64,000 nt of DNA from Perkinsus marinus ATCC 50983. Taxonomy: Eukaryota; Perkinsozoa; Perkinsida; Perkinsidae. The DNA lies in NCBI RefSeq assembly GCF_000006405.1, contig NW_003200768.1:186039-250038 (forward strand). The letters run 5' to 3'. Under the pieces are notes generated by a model. That model made no database searches, was not told the DNA's origin, and saw nothing but the letters and a program-made list of their open reading frames with translations. Each line of letters begins with the position of its first letter. Positions within the stretch are counted from its first letter, which is position 1. Made by a program: the position numbers and the translations under genes. Positions 1 through 10,687 of this stretch are shown one piece after another.

Positions 1-81
1 GAAGATGACGAATGGGTCCTCGTTGAGCGGCCCTCCGACGGCTTATCACCTCACAGTGCTGCTGGTATTATGCAAAAGTAG
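1..81 (+). CDS. C-terminal end of an unknown protein (cut by window edge)
   Basis: Frame 1 is open from the first base to a TAG at 79-81. It reads an acidic/aromatic tail beginning EDDEWVLVERPSDG and ending in IMQK. The composition (consecutive acidic residues, Trp, a VLVERP stretch) looks like a genuine conserved C-terminus rather than chance. Only 26 residues are present, so no family can be assigned. The next gene starts about 200 bases downstream on the same strand. Confidence 0.4.
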   Translation, partial: EDDEWVLVERPSDGLSPHSAAGIMQK

Positions 82-277
82 GATATCTCCTACTGTGTAC
101 ACTATTGGCGTGGAAGTGTATATGAGTGAAATTTGTTGGTGTACTATTCAATGTTATTGCTACTATCACTTGATGTCAACCAAATCGATTTACGTTAATT
201 CGAAATTTTCTATTGTGTTCGGAGTAAATCATTCGAACGTTTCTCGGCTGTCTTTCTCCTCCTTTTGTGCGTTGTGA

Positions 278-2488
278 ATGGTATTAGGGGACATCGCGGA
301 GGTCTGGCTGCCTGAACTATGCTGGAGCTACAAGACGGGTCGATTCGAAGAGCATATGGGCGTGAGGATTCTCACGGCAAATCGCATTGATGGAAATCTC
401 GTCAGGTTGCTGTGTCGAGGAGTGGGGTGATAGTAGCGGTGTATGAGGACCTCTCGGGCATCCCTGAGGCCTACCGCCAGAGGGAGTTCAAAAGGGTGGC
501 TATGTTACCAGGCTTTGTCAACTGCCATAGTCATGCTTTTCAAAGGAACCTCAGAGGCAAGGGAGAATCGGATTATGAAAGAGGTCGGTATAGAGGAGCG
601 GATGGTCATGTTGATCGTGTTGGAGGTGACTGGATGGTCACAGTCTCGACGCTGTGTTGTATAGTCATAACCTCGGGATTGCATTATCGTGTAAATATGA
701 GTTCAATGCTAGTTCTTGTGTGTGTGTTTCCTACTATATACGTACAAGTTCAGGTGGTGATAGAAGGGCGAACTTCTGGTCGTGGCGGGAGGAGATGTAC
801 CGTCTAGTGTCGACCGTAGCAGCTGATAAGACTCGTTTTAAGGAAGTCTGCCAGTAGTGTTAAGGATGGCTATGCTTATCTGCTTTGTGATAATACTCTT
901 TCCTCAGACGCTGTTTTTCCGAGATGAGAGATGCCGGGATCACCAGCGTGGGTGAGTTCCACTACCTCCACCACCAGGACGCGGCTACGGCTAATGACTA
1001 CACACTGGATCTAGCTGTGTTGGAAGCCGCCCATGAAGTTGGAATACGAATAAGGCTCATCCAAACGTGAGGCTAGACGTTTTCATACTCGTAGTGGTGG
1101 TAGTCGATACCTAGGCTGTTGATTCACGATGTTTTATAGTCGGGCGTAGTTACCGAACTGATCCCGATCGTATCTCCTCGTCCTTAGGTATTATCATTCC
1201 TCAAGTGCTGATGGCAGGCCTCTAGAGGGTAGCCAGAAGCACTTTGAGTCACAGGATGTAAATAGTTGAGATGTTCGCGGAGTCTTGACGGTTTTTCTGG
1301 CAGTTGAATGTTTTCAAAGGGCAATTCGAACGACTCCAGGCCTTTGTCGCTGACAAGCCTCTGCTGGGGTTGGCCGTAGCCGCTCATTCGATCCGAGGCT
1401 GCGACTTGAAGAGCGCCAGAGAGTTATTGGATTTTGCAAGGGAGAAGAAGGTCCCCTTCCATATGCATGTGGAGGAGCAGATGCAGGAGGTGGAGGATGC
1501 CAAACGGGTGTAGGCATCTGATCGATCAGGAAGTCAATCACTACACACCGAGTCATTGAGGACGCTTAGTCTCTAATTCTTAGCTTATGCTAAGACACTA
1601 ACCCGATCTCATCACATGAGTATGTTCATCATGTTCCTTACACGGACGTATGTATACCCATTCTGGGGTTGAGTCGACCGACTCCGGGAGCGAAAATGAA
1701 TTCCAAAGCGCAGTCCAAGCCGAATGCATGGTTCTCATCAGCACCCGAAACTTGAAGGAATAGGTTAATTCGAATTTCGATCGGAATTTGGCAGGTACTC
1801 AGGGCGGACAGTATCTCGAGCGCTGTTGGACAGTGGTATCTATGGCTCTGATGTGACGCTGGTCCACTGTACACATACTACTGTAGAGGACATGATAGAC
1901 CTCGTGGGGAAGGGCACCAACACATGTATATGCCCGACCACCGAGGGCTGCCTAGCTGATGGTTTCCCAGACCTATCTCAACTGCGACCAGGAGACGGAC
2001 AGGTTCCTTGGTCGTGGTCTCATCAGCGTGAGGTCTCACTTCAGGTGTGTATAGGATCAGACTGCAATTCCCGTATCGACACTTTGGAGGAGCTCAGATG
2101 GTTGGAGTATGCTCACAGGCTTCGGACGCAACGACGTGGTGTGCTCATTACGGATACCTTACCGAAAACTCCCGAAGAATCAAGGCTGGCTGTAATGGAG
2201 ATTTGCTTCACTCGAGTCGCCTGGTGCATCTGTAGCATCATTAGACATTCATCCTTACTTAGACTGTACTCCTCGGTATCGCCACGGAAGGAGGAGCACG
2301 TTCCCTCGGCCTTACTAAAGTTGGACGCATCGCCGCCGGTTATGTGGCTGATGTTTCTCTGGTCAACCTCGACCATCCAGCTCTGGTTGGTCTAGGAGGC
2401 GACATTCGGGATACCCTAGGCCCAGCATTGGTGTTCGGTCTGAGTGCTAATGAGGCGGTCTGTGCTAGTGCGGTGGCCGGAAAGTAGT
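278..2488 (+). CDS. hutF: Formimidoylglutamate deiminase (HutF-like amidohydrolase), multi-exon
   Basis: The protein should hydrolyse N-formimidoyl-L-glutamate to N-formyl-L-glutamate and ammonia in histidine degradation (family knowledge). Pieces in order: N-terminal strand region from ATG 278; PGFVNCHSHAFQRNLRG at about 510-560, the HxH metal-binding signature; NFWSWREEMYRLVS (about 770-810); MRDAGITSVGEFHYLHHQD (about 925-980); AVAAHSIRGCDL and FHMHVEEQ (about 1380-1480); VTLVHCTHTTVEDMIDLVG and CPTTEGCLADG (about 1850-1970); GSDCNSRIDTLEELRWLEYA (about 2060-2115); C-terminal GRIAAGYVADVSLVNLDHP (about 2320-2380). GT-AG introns of about 42-60 nt fit between the pieces, for example 849-906, about 1256-1301 and an in-frame one near 2001-2042. 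Oddities: the frame changes near 415-430 without a good intron, and the tail after 2488 seems to continue in another frame, so a frameshift or assembly error is possible. HutF is mainly bacterial, so transfer is plausible. Family call sure; exact ends not. Confidence 0.85.
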
Positions 2489-2609
2489 GAACCAGTCGGG
2501 CGTGTTGTTTTGGAGCATCGTGGGCAGGTGGAGAATTTCCCAATCGGGTCTGGCTGTGAGCTCAGTAGAGTTTCTGAACCGTCCTTTGAAAATCAAGCAC
2601 CACATCATA

Positions 2610-4253
2610 ATGCAGAAAGGCGTCCTCCCTGAGGACCCTGGAGACGTTCTCGCCTTGGCTCGAGCGTTTATAAACTCGGCCAGCCCGAGTGGGTACGAGA
2701 AGAATATGGGGGAGGTCATAACGGACCGCTTGAAGATGACTGGATGGGAGGTGATGGAGTGTCTAGGGTTGGGTCTGGTATCGCATCTGTGGTGCCCAGG
2801 TAGAGACCTTTGAAGTGGCCCCACAGGCCAACAATCCCGATGGCCCGATGCGACATAATATCTTTGCCTACCGTCCTGGCTGCAGGGATAGAGTTGAAGT
2901 CCTCTTCAACACGCATCTGGACACGGTCCCACCGCATTTCGACTCGTATCTGGACAAGGACCCTGACAGCGGTCGACAGCGGCTACGAGGAAGAGGGGCG
3001 TGTGATACGAAGTCCCTCTCGGCGTCGATGATTGTGGCAGGAGACAGGCTTGTTGCCGTGAGTTCGCAGACGATCTCTGAGGGGTTTATATAACCCCACC
3101 ATTGTTCAGTCTGGTGTCGGCGACAAGGTGGGTTTCTTATTCGTCGTTAGCGAGGAGACTGACCACAGCGGTATGACAGCGGCCAATAGTCAAGTAGGGA
3201 ATCTTATCCCCAGTCTGAAGTGAGGGCATGACTATCGCGCGAGGTGAAAGATTAGGTAGGTACGTCATAGTAGGAGAGCCAACTGCGGGCAAAGTTATAG
3301 TTAATCAGAAGGGGGTTGTGAAGATCCGTCTTACCGCTAAGGGTGTCGCCGCGCACAGTGGATATCCTCACCTGGGTACGAGCGCCATTCATACCCTCAC
3401 TGAGCTCCTACACAAAGTTATGGCCTATCCTTGGCCCAAGGACGACGTTCTGGGCGGTATGGTGGCGGGGCTTCTGTTCTGCCTACATGGCAAAGTCATA
3501 GATACGGACGTGAACGTTGGCCGCATCGAAGGGGGTCAGGCTGATAATGCGCTAGCGGAGCGATGCAGAGCCACATTGATGTTCAGAGTTACCGAGTCGT
3601 GAGTTTCCCAACTTGAGCATCATGGACAGGATACTCGGCGTTTTCAGATCTGCCCGTATAATTGAAGTGGTGGAAAGTCTCTGCGTGAATGCTACGGGGG
3701 CCTCTGTGGAAGCAGAAGTTATCTCGAGAAATGAACCTGTTAATATGAAATATGTTAAAGAGTAGAAACAGTTTCTCCCACTGCCTCTACTTTGGTGCTC
3801 AGACTCGTTAAAGGCCATCCATTCGGAGTGGCTGCCTTTAATACCGACATATCATTTTTCGCTCCGACTTTGGAGATGCACGACGCCAAAGCCATCCTGT
3901 AAGGCTGGCAGTGGCGCCTATTTTCCTAAGCGTTGGGAAATGTGGTTTGATCCACGCGCCGAATACATCACCAGCGAGCATTGGCGCAGTACCAGTGGGG
4001 CACTGGGCCAGTAGCATTCCTCTGAGTTACTCTATGAAGCATGTCCATGCTTGAGTTTCTTTCGAGAAACATTATAATCGGTCGAAACGACTCGGTGTAA
4101 AATTGATAATGGAGTATCGTCCGGTTCTATCCCAGGTTCGGTCTGGGTGATATCTGTGATGCACATTGTGAACGCGAATACATATATGTTGATGACTTAA
4201 CGAAATGTGTGGCAGCCTATGAGGACTTGGCAGGACAACTTCTCGAGAGATAG
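2610..4253 (+). CDS. M20-family metallopeptidase/deacylase (ArgE/DapE/acetylornithine deacetylase-like)
   Basis: Zinc-dependent amidohydrolase that removes an acyl group from an amino acid or cleaves a small peptide. From ATG 2610: FINSASPSGYEKNMGEV, then, after an intron at about 2751-2801, LFNTHLDTVPPHFDSYLD (HxD metal motif) and LRGRGACDTKSLSAS (bridging Asp). A second intron (about 3058-3108) precedes FLFVVSEETDHSGMTAAN, the catalytic EE pair. Next come YVIVGEPTAGKVIVNQKGVV and AAHSGYPHLGTSAIHTL of the lid domain, and TDVNVGRIEGGQADNALAE. The C-terminal exon ends REYIYVDDLTKCVAAYEDLA with stop 4251-4253. At least six introns of 32-100 nt fit GT-AG. The gene starts only about 120 bases after HutF on the same strand. 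The HutF product is N-formylglutamate, so this hydrolase might act on that or another N-acyl amino acid (inference). Substrate cannot be read from sequence. Confidence 0.82.
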
Positions 4254-4616
4254 AGCGGGACTGACAGTGCCCGTATAGCAATGCTTTACTGTTCATGTTT
4301 TGCCTTCAATCATCTCATTTTTCCTGGTTATGCTCGTGTTGACTTTAGAAGTACGAGGTGTAAGGAGCGTATTTTTTCTTTGGCAAATGCAAAAAATCCG
4401 CGTTTCTCGTTAACGAATGATACTTTTGAGCTGAAACTTCAACAAAGCATAGATATTATGATTAGCTATTATATACTGGAATGAAACTGTAATCTTCGGA
4501 ACCATCGAGATCATGCGAGTTACTACAAGATGAACGCGCGTGAGTAATGAAATAGTTGCGACAAGTCAATGGTATCCATGGCACATCATGTCAGAAAGGT
4601 ACCAAATAATTCTAAG

Positions 4617-4689
4617 GCGGCTTTGGCGCAGTAGGTAGCGCGTAGGTCTCATAATCCTAAGGTCGCGAGTTCGATCCTCGCAGGCCGCA
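4617..4689 (+). tRNA. tRNA-Met (CAT), elongator type
   Basis: A 73-nt cloverleaf can be drawn. The acceptor stem GCGGCTT/AGGCCGC has one G-T pair and discriminator A. The D arm is GCGC/GCGC. The anticodon loop is CTCATAA with CAT, on a TAGGT/TCCTA stem whose last pair is T-T. The T arm is GCGAG-TTCGATC-CTCGC. No intron. The body resembles eukaryotic elongator tRNA-Met rather than initiator. Confidence 0.95.
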
Positions 4690-4863
4690 CTTATCGTTCC
4701 CTCCCCTTTGAACAATCATCAGGAACACAACACATGATGAATAAGTGATGTACACGAAGAATGTATAGGTTGTGTGGTATGTGAGTTCCAGTATACTGGC
4801 ATGTTGAGTGAATCTAATTGGAGGATAGACCAGAACTCGGCCAATCAGCTACCCAGACTCTGC

Positions 4864-5430
4864 TCAAAATAATACACTATCGTCTCTGCATACCGACAGC
4901 TCTTGCCGCATACCCTTGAACTCAGTCTCATACAAAAGATCAGGTCCAGGCACTGAACTGAGAAACCGATATGTTTTCTCTGCAGAACTAGGCATCTGGT
5001 CCGATGTCAAGGAGGCTCTAGCGCCAGATGATTCAACAACTCCTGCCGTAGGGACACGTGTGAAACGACCAGTTCATGTGATTGCTATCCTGGCGGGACA
5101 TGCCCAAGTGAAGCAAGGGCTGCGGGTGAACTGAACTTATCAGTCGCAGGAATCGTATCAGGGTCTCTGCACCCATACTCGAAGCACAACTCCGTGATGT
5201 GAGGGTGAGAGCCTCCAATAAAGGGGGACAGACCAGCCGTTTCGGCAATACACTCAGCTCAGCTGACCATAAATTGTGGTCGACGATTAACGAGGCTCCG
5301 TAGCTGATTTTATCAGATCGACCCTGGCATCCCTCGAGTCAGGACCGCAACATCCGTTTTCCCCGACGGGGCTACACAGCTTCGATGCCGAAGTCTCTAT
5401 CAGTCGTTCCTTTGCGAGGGAGACCTTCAT
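4864..5430 (-). CDS. Hypothetical protein, probably 2-3 exons
   Basis: I do not recognise this protein. A possible start ATG at 5430 opens a reading beginning MKVSLAKERLIETSASKLCS with a Cys-rich stretch (ENGCCGPDSRDARVD). The last exon reads VESSGARASLTSDQMPSSAE and then TYRFLSSVPGPDLLYETEF, with stop 4864-4866. Between them (about 5250-5090) two frames both look usable, so I cannot fix the splice sites. The segments lack stops and have protein-like composition. The gene lies about 300 bases downstream of the COMT-like gene on the same strand. It could be a chance set of open frames. Confidence 0.35.
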
Positions 5431-5736
5431 TCACTTTGAAGGTGTAGCAGTAGTGTGATTAATGTGAGGTGCTTCTAGGCATGGCTGTGGTCCCGAGAGG
5501 CTGTCTGTTTCGCTTCGTCCTTGGCCTCCACTCATCAGGGCCTAGCCGGAACGGCGGTGTATGAAATAATATTGGTAGCATCAATGGCTTTGGCGATGCT
5601 CCGGTGGAGATGTGACTTCTTGCCGAACTCCTCAGGGTCGAGGCGATGACTTCGCATTTACAACAACAGGATCTCTGAAGAGTGACACCATGCCTGTTAC
5701 TTCAATGCAAAAACACACTAGCTGAGAAAACGACAA

Positions 5737-7382
5737 TCATAGCTCTTCAGAGGAGGCCTCCTCTATCCGGGAAACAGCCAATGCGTCATAATACGGCTTT
5801 GACACCTTTCGCAAGACCGTGTTGAATCTCACCAGACCGGTCGGTGAAGAAATAGCGTCTGCTTTCTAAAACCCCCGCACAGTGAAACACCTCAGACTGC
5901 TCCCTCTACCTGAACCAGGTCGAGATAGTCCCTCATCATTGCAGCCTTGGTGCCTGCGTTGTCCACAATGACCACCGTGCCCGGCCCTGCGAAGCCTCGT
6001 TCTATCATCTTTTCCAAGTCCTGAGAATTGTCGGTGTGCGATCACGACAATCCCATAAAAGAAACGACATAATACTGGTAGTCGCTTACCTGTTTGAAGT
6101 GACTTGGCTCATGGTCCATAAACACGATATCAGCTTTGGCCATTCCTGAACTCTGGAGAGATTCGATCAGATCCGTCATATCGTCCGGCAAAAGCATCGC
6201 CCTGTATCGAATGCTATGCCTGGCCTTGCCGGTTGAAGGATCTCGAATGGCGTGAGAGACCAGCTGAGGGACGCTGAGGCGTAGCGACGGTCGACGAGCT
6301 CACCTGTTTGCCCAGTTGAAGCCAATGAGGATTCTCCTCGACCGAGACAATCGACACCTTCCTCCTCCCAGCCCCACTCAGAAACCTCAGAGTCCCATCG
6401 CCACTATGTGAGCCCAATTCTAGGATATGCAGGCGGTCTTGATCCTTCGGGGTCGTAGTCGTGGCCACGGTAGAAGCGATGATCTCTCCTGACAACAGCA
6501 CAGGAGTGAAGACGACCAGCGTAAAACCATCATTGTTAATCCATATAATACACTATATAATGTAACAGGAACAACCTGCAGAATGGACTACAGCATTTCC
6601 CGGTCATGTTTCCGACTCGCGCACTGTTATTTCCGAGTAAGTGCATGCGAACATCCGATGCGTCACAACTATTTCCGACCCGCACTCATTTATCCGATTC
6701 GGTCACAAGCAATATCCGACATACCGCATGAAAATTTCCGACTAGGGTCATTCTAATATCCGCCCGATTCGTGCATCCCAAAAAAATAACGGAAATAACA
6801 GTGCGCAAGTCGGAAACATGAGCGGGAAATGCTGTAGATTGAAATCACTCTCAAAAGAAATGCATTCAGATGAGTTTGTCTTATGTAAATGATGAGTTTG
6901 AGTAGCTCCTCCAGCCCAGGAAGGAACTTATCGAATTGAACATGTCCGCATCCTACGAGACCTAGCAGCCCGCGGGCCACACCATTGAAATCGAGTTACA
7001 TGCTACACTCGAGCGTATCACTCATCAGTATCAACTCGCGAGCCACAAGACACTCACCCTTCTCATCGCCCAGAGTAAGGCCTCCTCCATACCGCTTCGA
7101 GAAGCCCTCAGCCTCCCTTATGCAGTTCTCCAACGACCCGCCCTCAGCTGTTGTCACAACGTGCTCCACCAGCCCTGAGACCCGGCGGCAAATCTTCGCT
7201 GTGCGCAACAGGCGTATCTTTCGCCTACTGTCATCAAGGCTGCCAGAGTCAGCACGATGGTCAGCTGGGTTGGGGTGATAGACATTCCCCGGCTTCAGCT
7301 CGCCAACCGCAGTCTTGCCCGATCTCGGCACGGCACTGTGAATGAACGATGGGAATATCGAAATTAATAAGAAAAAAATCAT
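5737..7382 (-). CDS. Catechol O-methyltransferase-like SAM-dependent methyltransferase, membrane-anchored
   Basis: Family members move a methyl group from S-adenosylmethionine to a catechol-type hydroxyl, using Mg2+. ATG 7382 gives MIFFLLISIFPSFIHSAVPR, a single N-terminal hydrophobic anchor; an in-frame ATG at 7499 is the alternative. Then come LVEHVVTTAEGGSLENCIRE and GGGLTLGDEKGECL, which parallel the COMT N-terminal helices and GDEKG loop. After a long intron: LHILELGSHSGDGTLRFL (SAM-binding motif I) and VSIVSVEENPHWLQLGKQ (acidic ribose contact). Further exons at 6263-6090 (ADIVFMDHEPSHFKQ) and 6020-5910 (DLEKMIERGFAGPGTVVIVD then N) supply metal-site Asp/Asp-Asn positions. The last exon ends RIEEASSEEL, stop 5737-5739. 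Introns 6264-6303 (40 nt) and 6021-6089 are GT-AG. The intron between about 7030 and 6500 contains the foldback repeat at 6588-6837. Fold and family are clear; substrate unknown. Confidence 0.8.
6588..6837. repeat. 250-bp foldback element with about 21-bp TCCGA periodicity
   Basis: The 48-nt arms 6588-6635 and 6790-6837 are inverted copies differing at only two positions. Between and including the left arm, TCCGA/TCCGC begins at 6611, 6632, 6654, 6674, 6693, 6715, 6737 and 6759, spacings of 19-22. The right arm carries the same unit inverted (CGGAAA at 6790 and 6811, also 21 apart). No coding capacity and no clear target-site duplication. It lies in an intron of the COMT-like gene. A non-autonomous MITE-like element is the simplest reading. 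Confidence 0.85.
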
Positions 7383-7939
7383 CAGAAAACTGCCAACTTT
7401 CACACAGCTGAGAGGAACATCGCTACATCGCTCCTGGGCTACAATCACTTCCAAAGTAGAGGATCTCGAATGCAAGGCCGACCGAATCAATATCTCCATA
7501 TGCAGGAGCAGTCCACTACACTCAGTGTGCCTTTCTAGAGCACATGAGGGGGGCCTCTCGAAGAGGCCACGTAGAACACTGTCCAGGATCCATACACGTT
7601 AAGCTTACATTACTCCAAGTCACAGCGCCCAGGGTAACCCTATGTAAGCCGAGATGGATGACCATAACCGTAATAAAGTCCACGTGCCTAGCATGACTCG
7701 AGGACTCAGCAGTCGGTCCTTCGTGTTCAAGCAGATAGGCATGAGCTACTTCTGCCGGGCTCGCGGCACGCACAACTATTCCCATAATCAATTTCACTTT
7801 GATGAAATAATTGACAAAAAGAAGGTTGGAAAAACCAAAAACTTTTGAGAAACCGCACTCAAAAAGATATTGTGCAAATGGCTATTGCTCCCGAGTCGAC
7901 CTCCGCCTTGTTGCCAACAGTGTCTCAGCTCACGACTCC

Positions 7940-8688
7940 ACAACTAGAACACAACCACCAGTACCCCAATAAGCTCATGAGGTTCCACCGAGCCGCGGTT
8001 CAAGCTTCCTTCACATACCAGAGTGAAGAGCTCCTGCACGACGTCCTTAGGGACTTTCACTTGCCTGGGCATCAGCCAGTAGCAGCAGTAGCAGTATAGA
8101 CTCCAATACTTTACTCCATCACTTCACCTTCAACCGTACTCGGCATAACAGACCTACTTCGAGCTTGACTGGGGCGTTGTTGACTAGTTTGAAAGCGAGC
8201 TCGTTGCCTCTAAGGGGGAGGGTACGAGTGGCGGACGTAGCAGCTTCTCAAATTCCGGACAGAGCCTCCCACAATTAAAGATAGTCAACCAACCCACCGA
8301 GCCCTTCCTGTAGTGCACGCATAGCCTCTAGTCGGTCATCAAGCACGCATGACTGAGCAAAGAGGAGTNNNNNNNNNNNNNNNNNNNNNNNNNNNNNNNN
8401 NNNNNNNNNNNNNNNNNNNNNNNNNNNNNNNNNNNNNNNNNNNNNNNNNNNNNNNNNNNNNNNNNNNNCAAAGGGCCTTCATTGAACTCAGTCACTGAGC
8501 TCAAGAACGGTCACGATAGTACAGGGCCGCTGATCGCCGTGTTCCGTACACAAGTAGTCGAGCATCTCAGCCTCGCACCAATGGGGGCTCTTGAGGACCA
8601 CCTTAGGGCCACTTTCTCGTAGTTCCCAGACAGTGTCATCCTTTCCTCGATCTTCGACTGGCTTGGCAACCGGATAGAAGTACTTCAA
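7940..8688 (-). CDS. Hypothetical protein interrupted by an assembly gap
   Basis: Not recognised. The first exon starts at ATG 8688 and reads MKYFYPVAKPVEDRGKDDTV, then PHWCEAEMLDYLCTEHGDQ, until the gap at 8369-8468. Beyond the gap, exon-like pieces read DDRLEAMRALQEGLGGLVDY (about 8345-8290), RTLPLRGNELAFKLVNNAPV (about 8230-8165) and KVKVPKDVVQELFTL (about 8070-8030), separated by GT-AG introns. These have normal protein composition. The C-terminus is not fixed. It is also possible that only some of these exons belong together. Confidence 0.4.
8369..8468. other. Assembly gap (100 N)
   Basis: Exactly 100 N, a scaffold placeholder of unknown true length. It falls inside the hypothetical minus-strand gene at 7940-8688. 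Confidence 1.
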
Positions 8689-9123
8689 CGAAATAGTATA
8701 TTGGCAGATATCAGTGTCACTGGTCCAGTGTGACGAGAAGTGGGAGCAATCCAGTCACTTGATGACCAGAGGTAGACTAGCCTTAGATGGAAAACCAGAC
8801 ATGGACAGGCTGTGACGGCGCCGATAACGAGTTTTCAGTCCTCTTATACCGTGACCCAAGGCTATCCTGTGTAACACAGATCTTCACCCAACTACACAAC
8901 TCAACATAACACTTCTGTCACGAGCAGCAAATTTCGTTTACCAAAGAGTAGGAATGACTGGCATCCCCTGTATGAGGGCAATAATGACTATTGTGAAAAG
9001 TGTTATGATGATCATGATCGTCACAATAAGAAATACTACACAGCAGAGTACTCGAGACCTGCCGATATGATAACGGATATGTCCATGATATTCAAACGGC
9101 TTGGAGCAACGAAAAAGTATTTT

Positions 9124-9772
9124 CTAGTTCTTGATACGATGAGCTCGGTCCTTCTGCATGGCCCTGTCGACCTCCCTCGCCCGACGAATAGTGCTGGCAT
9201 CGGCTAAGTCGGCCACCTTCTTGGACGGATCCTTCTCTACCGAAATGCGGTCATGCTCCCAGCTCGACGATTCTCCTTGGCAGGACTCTTTGTCCTCGGC
9301 CATCTCTGGGTAGGCAACAGCATGTAAACGAGCGTCGTATCTAAGAGAGGCGCATCAAAGCTCACCCAAGCAAACCGAATCTACTGATTTCATACCATAG
9401 CAAGCTCAAGTGGATACCAATGGTAACAAGTTGGTGTATAATCTCATACAACAAGGAGTATCATTCGGGAACTCACATATGCTTCCAGTGGCCAACTATA
9501 CTAATCGTATCTTTCTCTTTCAGCACTGCCTTGGGATCATCTATGAAGTCATCTAACTCCAATGCCAGAGTTCTAATACGATAAGTATTGACGGTTCTCG
9601 GGTCTTCGGCAGGAAACTCGCGGTCGAGGCGTTCTGAGAACACTAGATACGCTCAGGAATGCCTAGAGGAGAGAGCCTTACTGGCGACGATTTCATGGTC
9701 CGTCCACGAGGCGAACGTCCTACAGAGTGGGCTCAGCCTCTTGTAGATGACTGCAGACTGCTTGACAAGCAT
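9124..9772 (-). CDS. Small basic protein, possible LYR-motif-like mitochondrial factor
   Basis: Three exons. ATG 9772 starts MLVKQSAVIYKRLSPLCRTF (ATG 9859 would add a serine-rich leader that could be a targeting peptide). An intron GTAAGG...CTAG of about 40 nt then joins to MFSERLDREFPAEDPRTVNT and YRIRTLALELDDFIDDPKAV. The last exon reads EHDRISVEKDPSKKVADLAD and ends KDRAHRIKN, stop 9124-9126. The opening helix with IYKRL, an aromatic/basic patch and a following REFP...RTVN segment resembles LYR-motif proteins that serve mitochondrial Fe-S and complex assembly, but the canonical LYR triplet is IYK here. That resemblance is weak; the coding assignment itself is good. Confidence 0.5.
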
Positions 9773-10687
9773 GGGAAGTAGCGAGACCGCAGAAGAAAAA
9801 GAAGACGTAAGTGAAGAACCGTTTGCGAAGTAGCATTGAGGACTCGCAAGTGAGAGCAATAACGCAAGTTAATCTAGTGCTTGCGCGGTACAATACAAAA
9901 CAGCACAACAGCACAACAGCGGAGTGCTGTTTTCTATTTTGGCCCGTAAGAACCGCACATGCTCTTATGTGTCTGCTATTTTCTGAACGACAAAACAGCG
10001 CCAGCTATTTACAAAATCACACTGTTATTACACATAATAGCACTCTGATTTACATAAGCGCTACGACATTATGTAAAATCGCACTTCTGCTGAAACGCTC
10101 GTTTCTGTTAGCCAGAAATGCATTTCAGCATCTTTTTAGAACTTTCTCTTTTTCAATTTTCCCTTCGGCAGAAATACATTATGGCACACGCCCCTCTGCC
10201 ACTTTCTCTGCTCATTTCTATCTTTTGTCTAGTATTTTTTTTTAAATATCGGTGGGTAAAAGAGATTAACTTACCGAAAAGTACTACATTCTGGGATCGC
10301 TCTTCCGCTACGGGCAGTACGATTTCCTCACTGGGTGAGGTTTCATCTGCAATCACCCGGACGATTCTCTCACGATTTCCGTACTTACGCAACTCTTCAT
10401 TTCTTTCAGTCCTATTATATGCGAAATGTGTTCGTTGTGTGGTTTTCCTGTTATGTGCGTGCCACGCGCATACGCATGGTTGTCATCTGTCTCTCACATC
10501 TGCTATGGAATTCCCCTGCTGCGCGTGTTCCGCTATACTTTTGTTGATACTACGTTACATAGATGTTCTACAAGTACTGTGTTCACGCAACAACAACGGC
10601 TTGTGAGGTAAAGATGAGAAATCATGATTGCGCTGCAGTATCATGCCCAGAAACTTTCTTTCTACTGTACGTTCAACATACATAAAC

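Noticed and set aside
6611-6764. CRISPR-like array suggested by regular TCCGA spacing
   Set aside because: Repeat word is only 5-10 nt, spacers are part of the degenerate unit, the element has inverted ends, and the genome is eukaryotic.
10118-10606. 162-codon plus-strand open frame in the repeat block
   Set aside because: Phe/Cys/Ser-rich with no conserved motif; lies in the AT-rich subterminal region of the mobile element.
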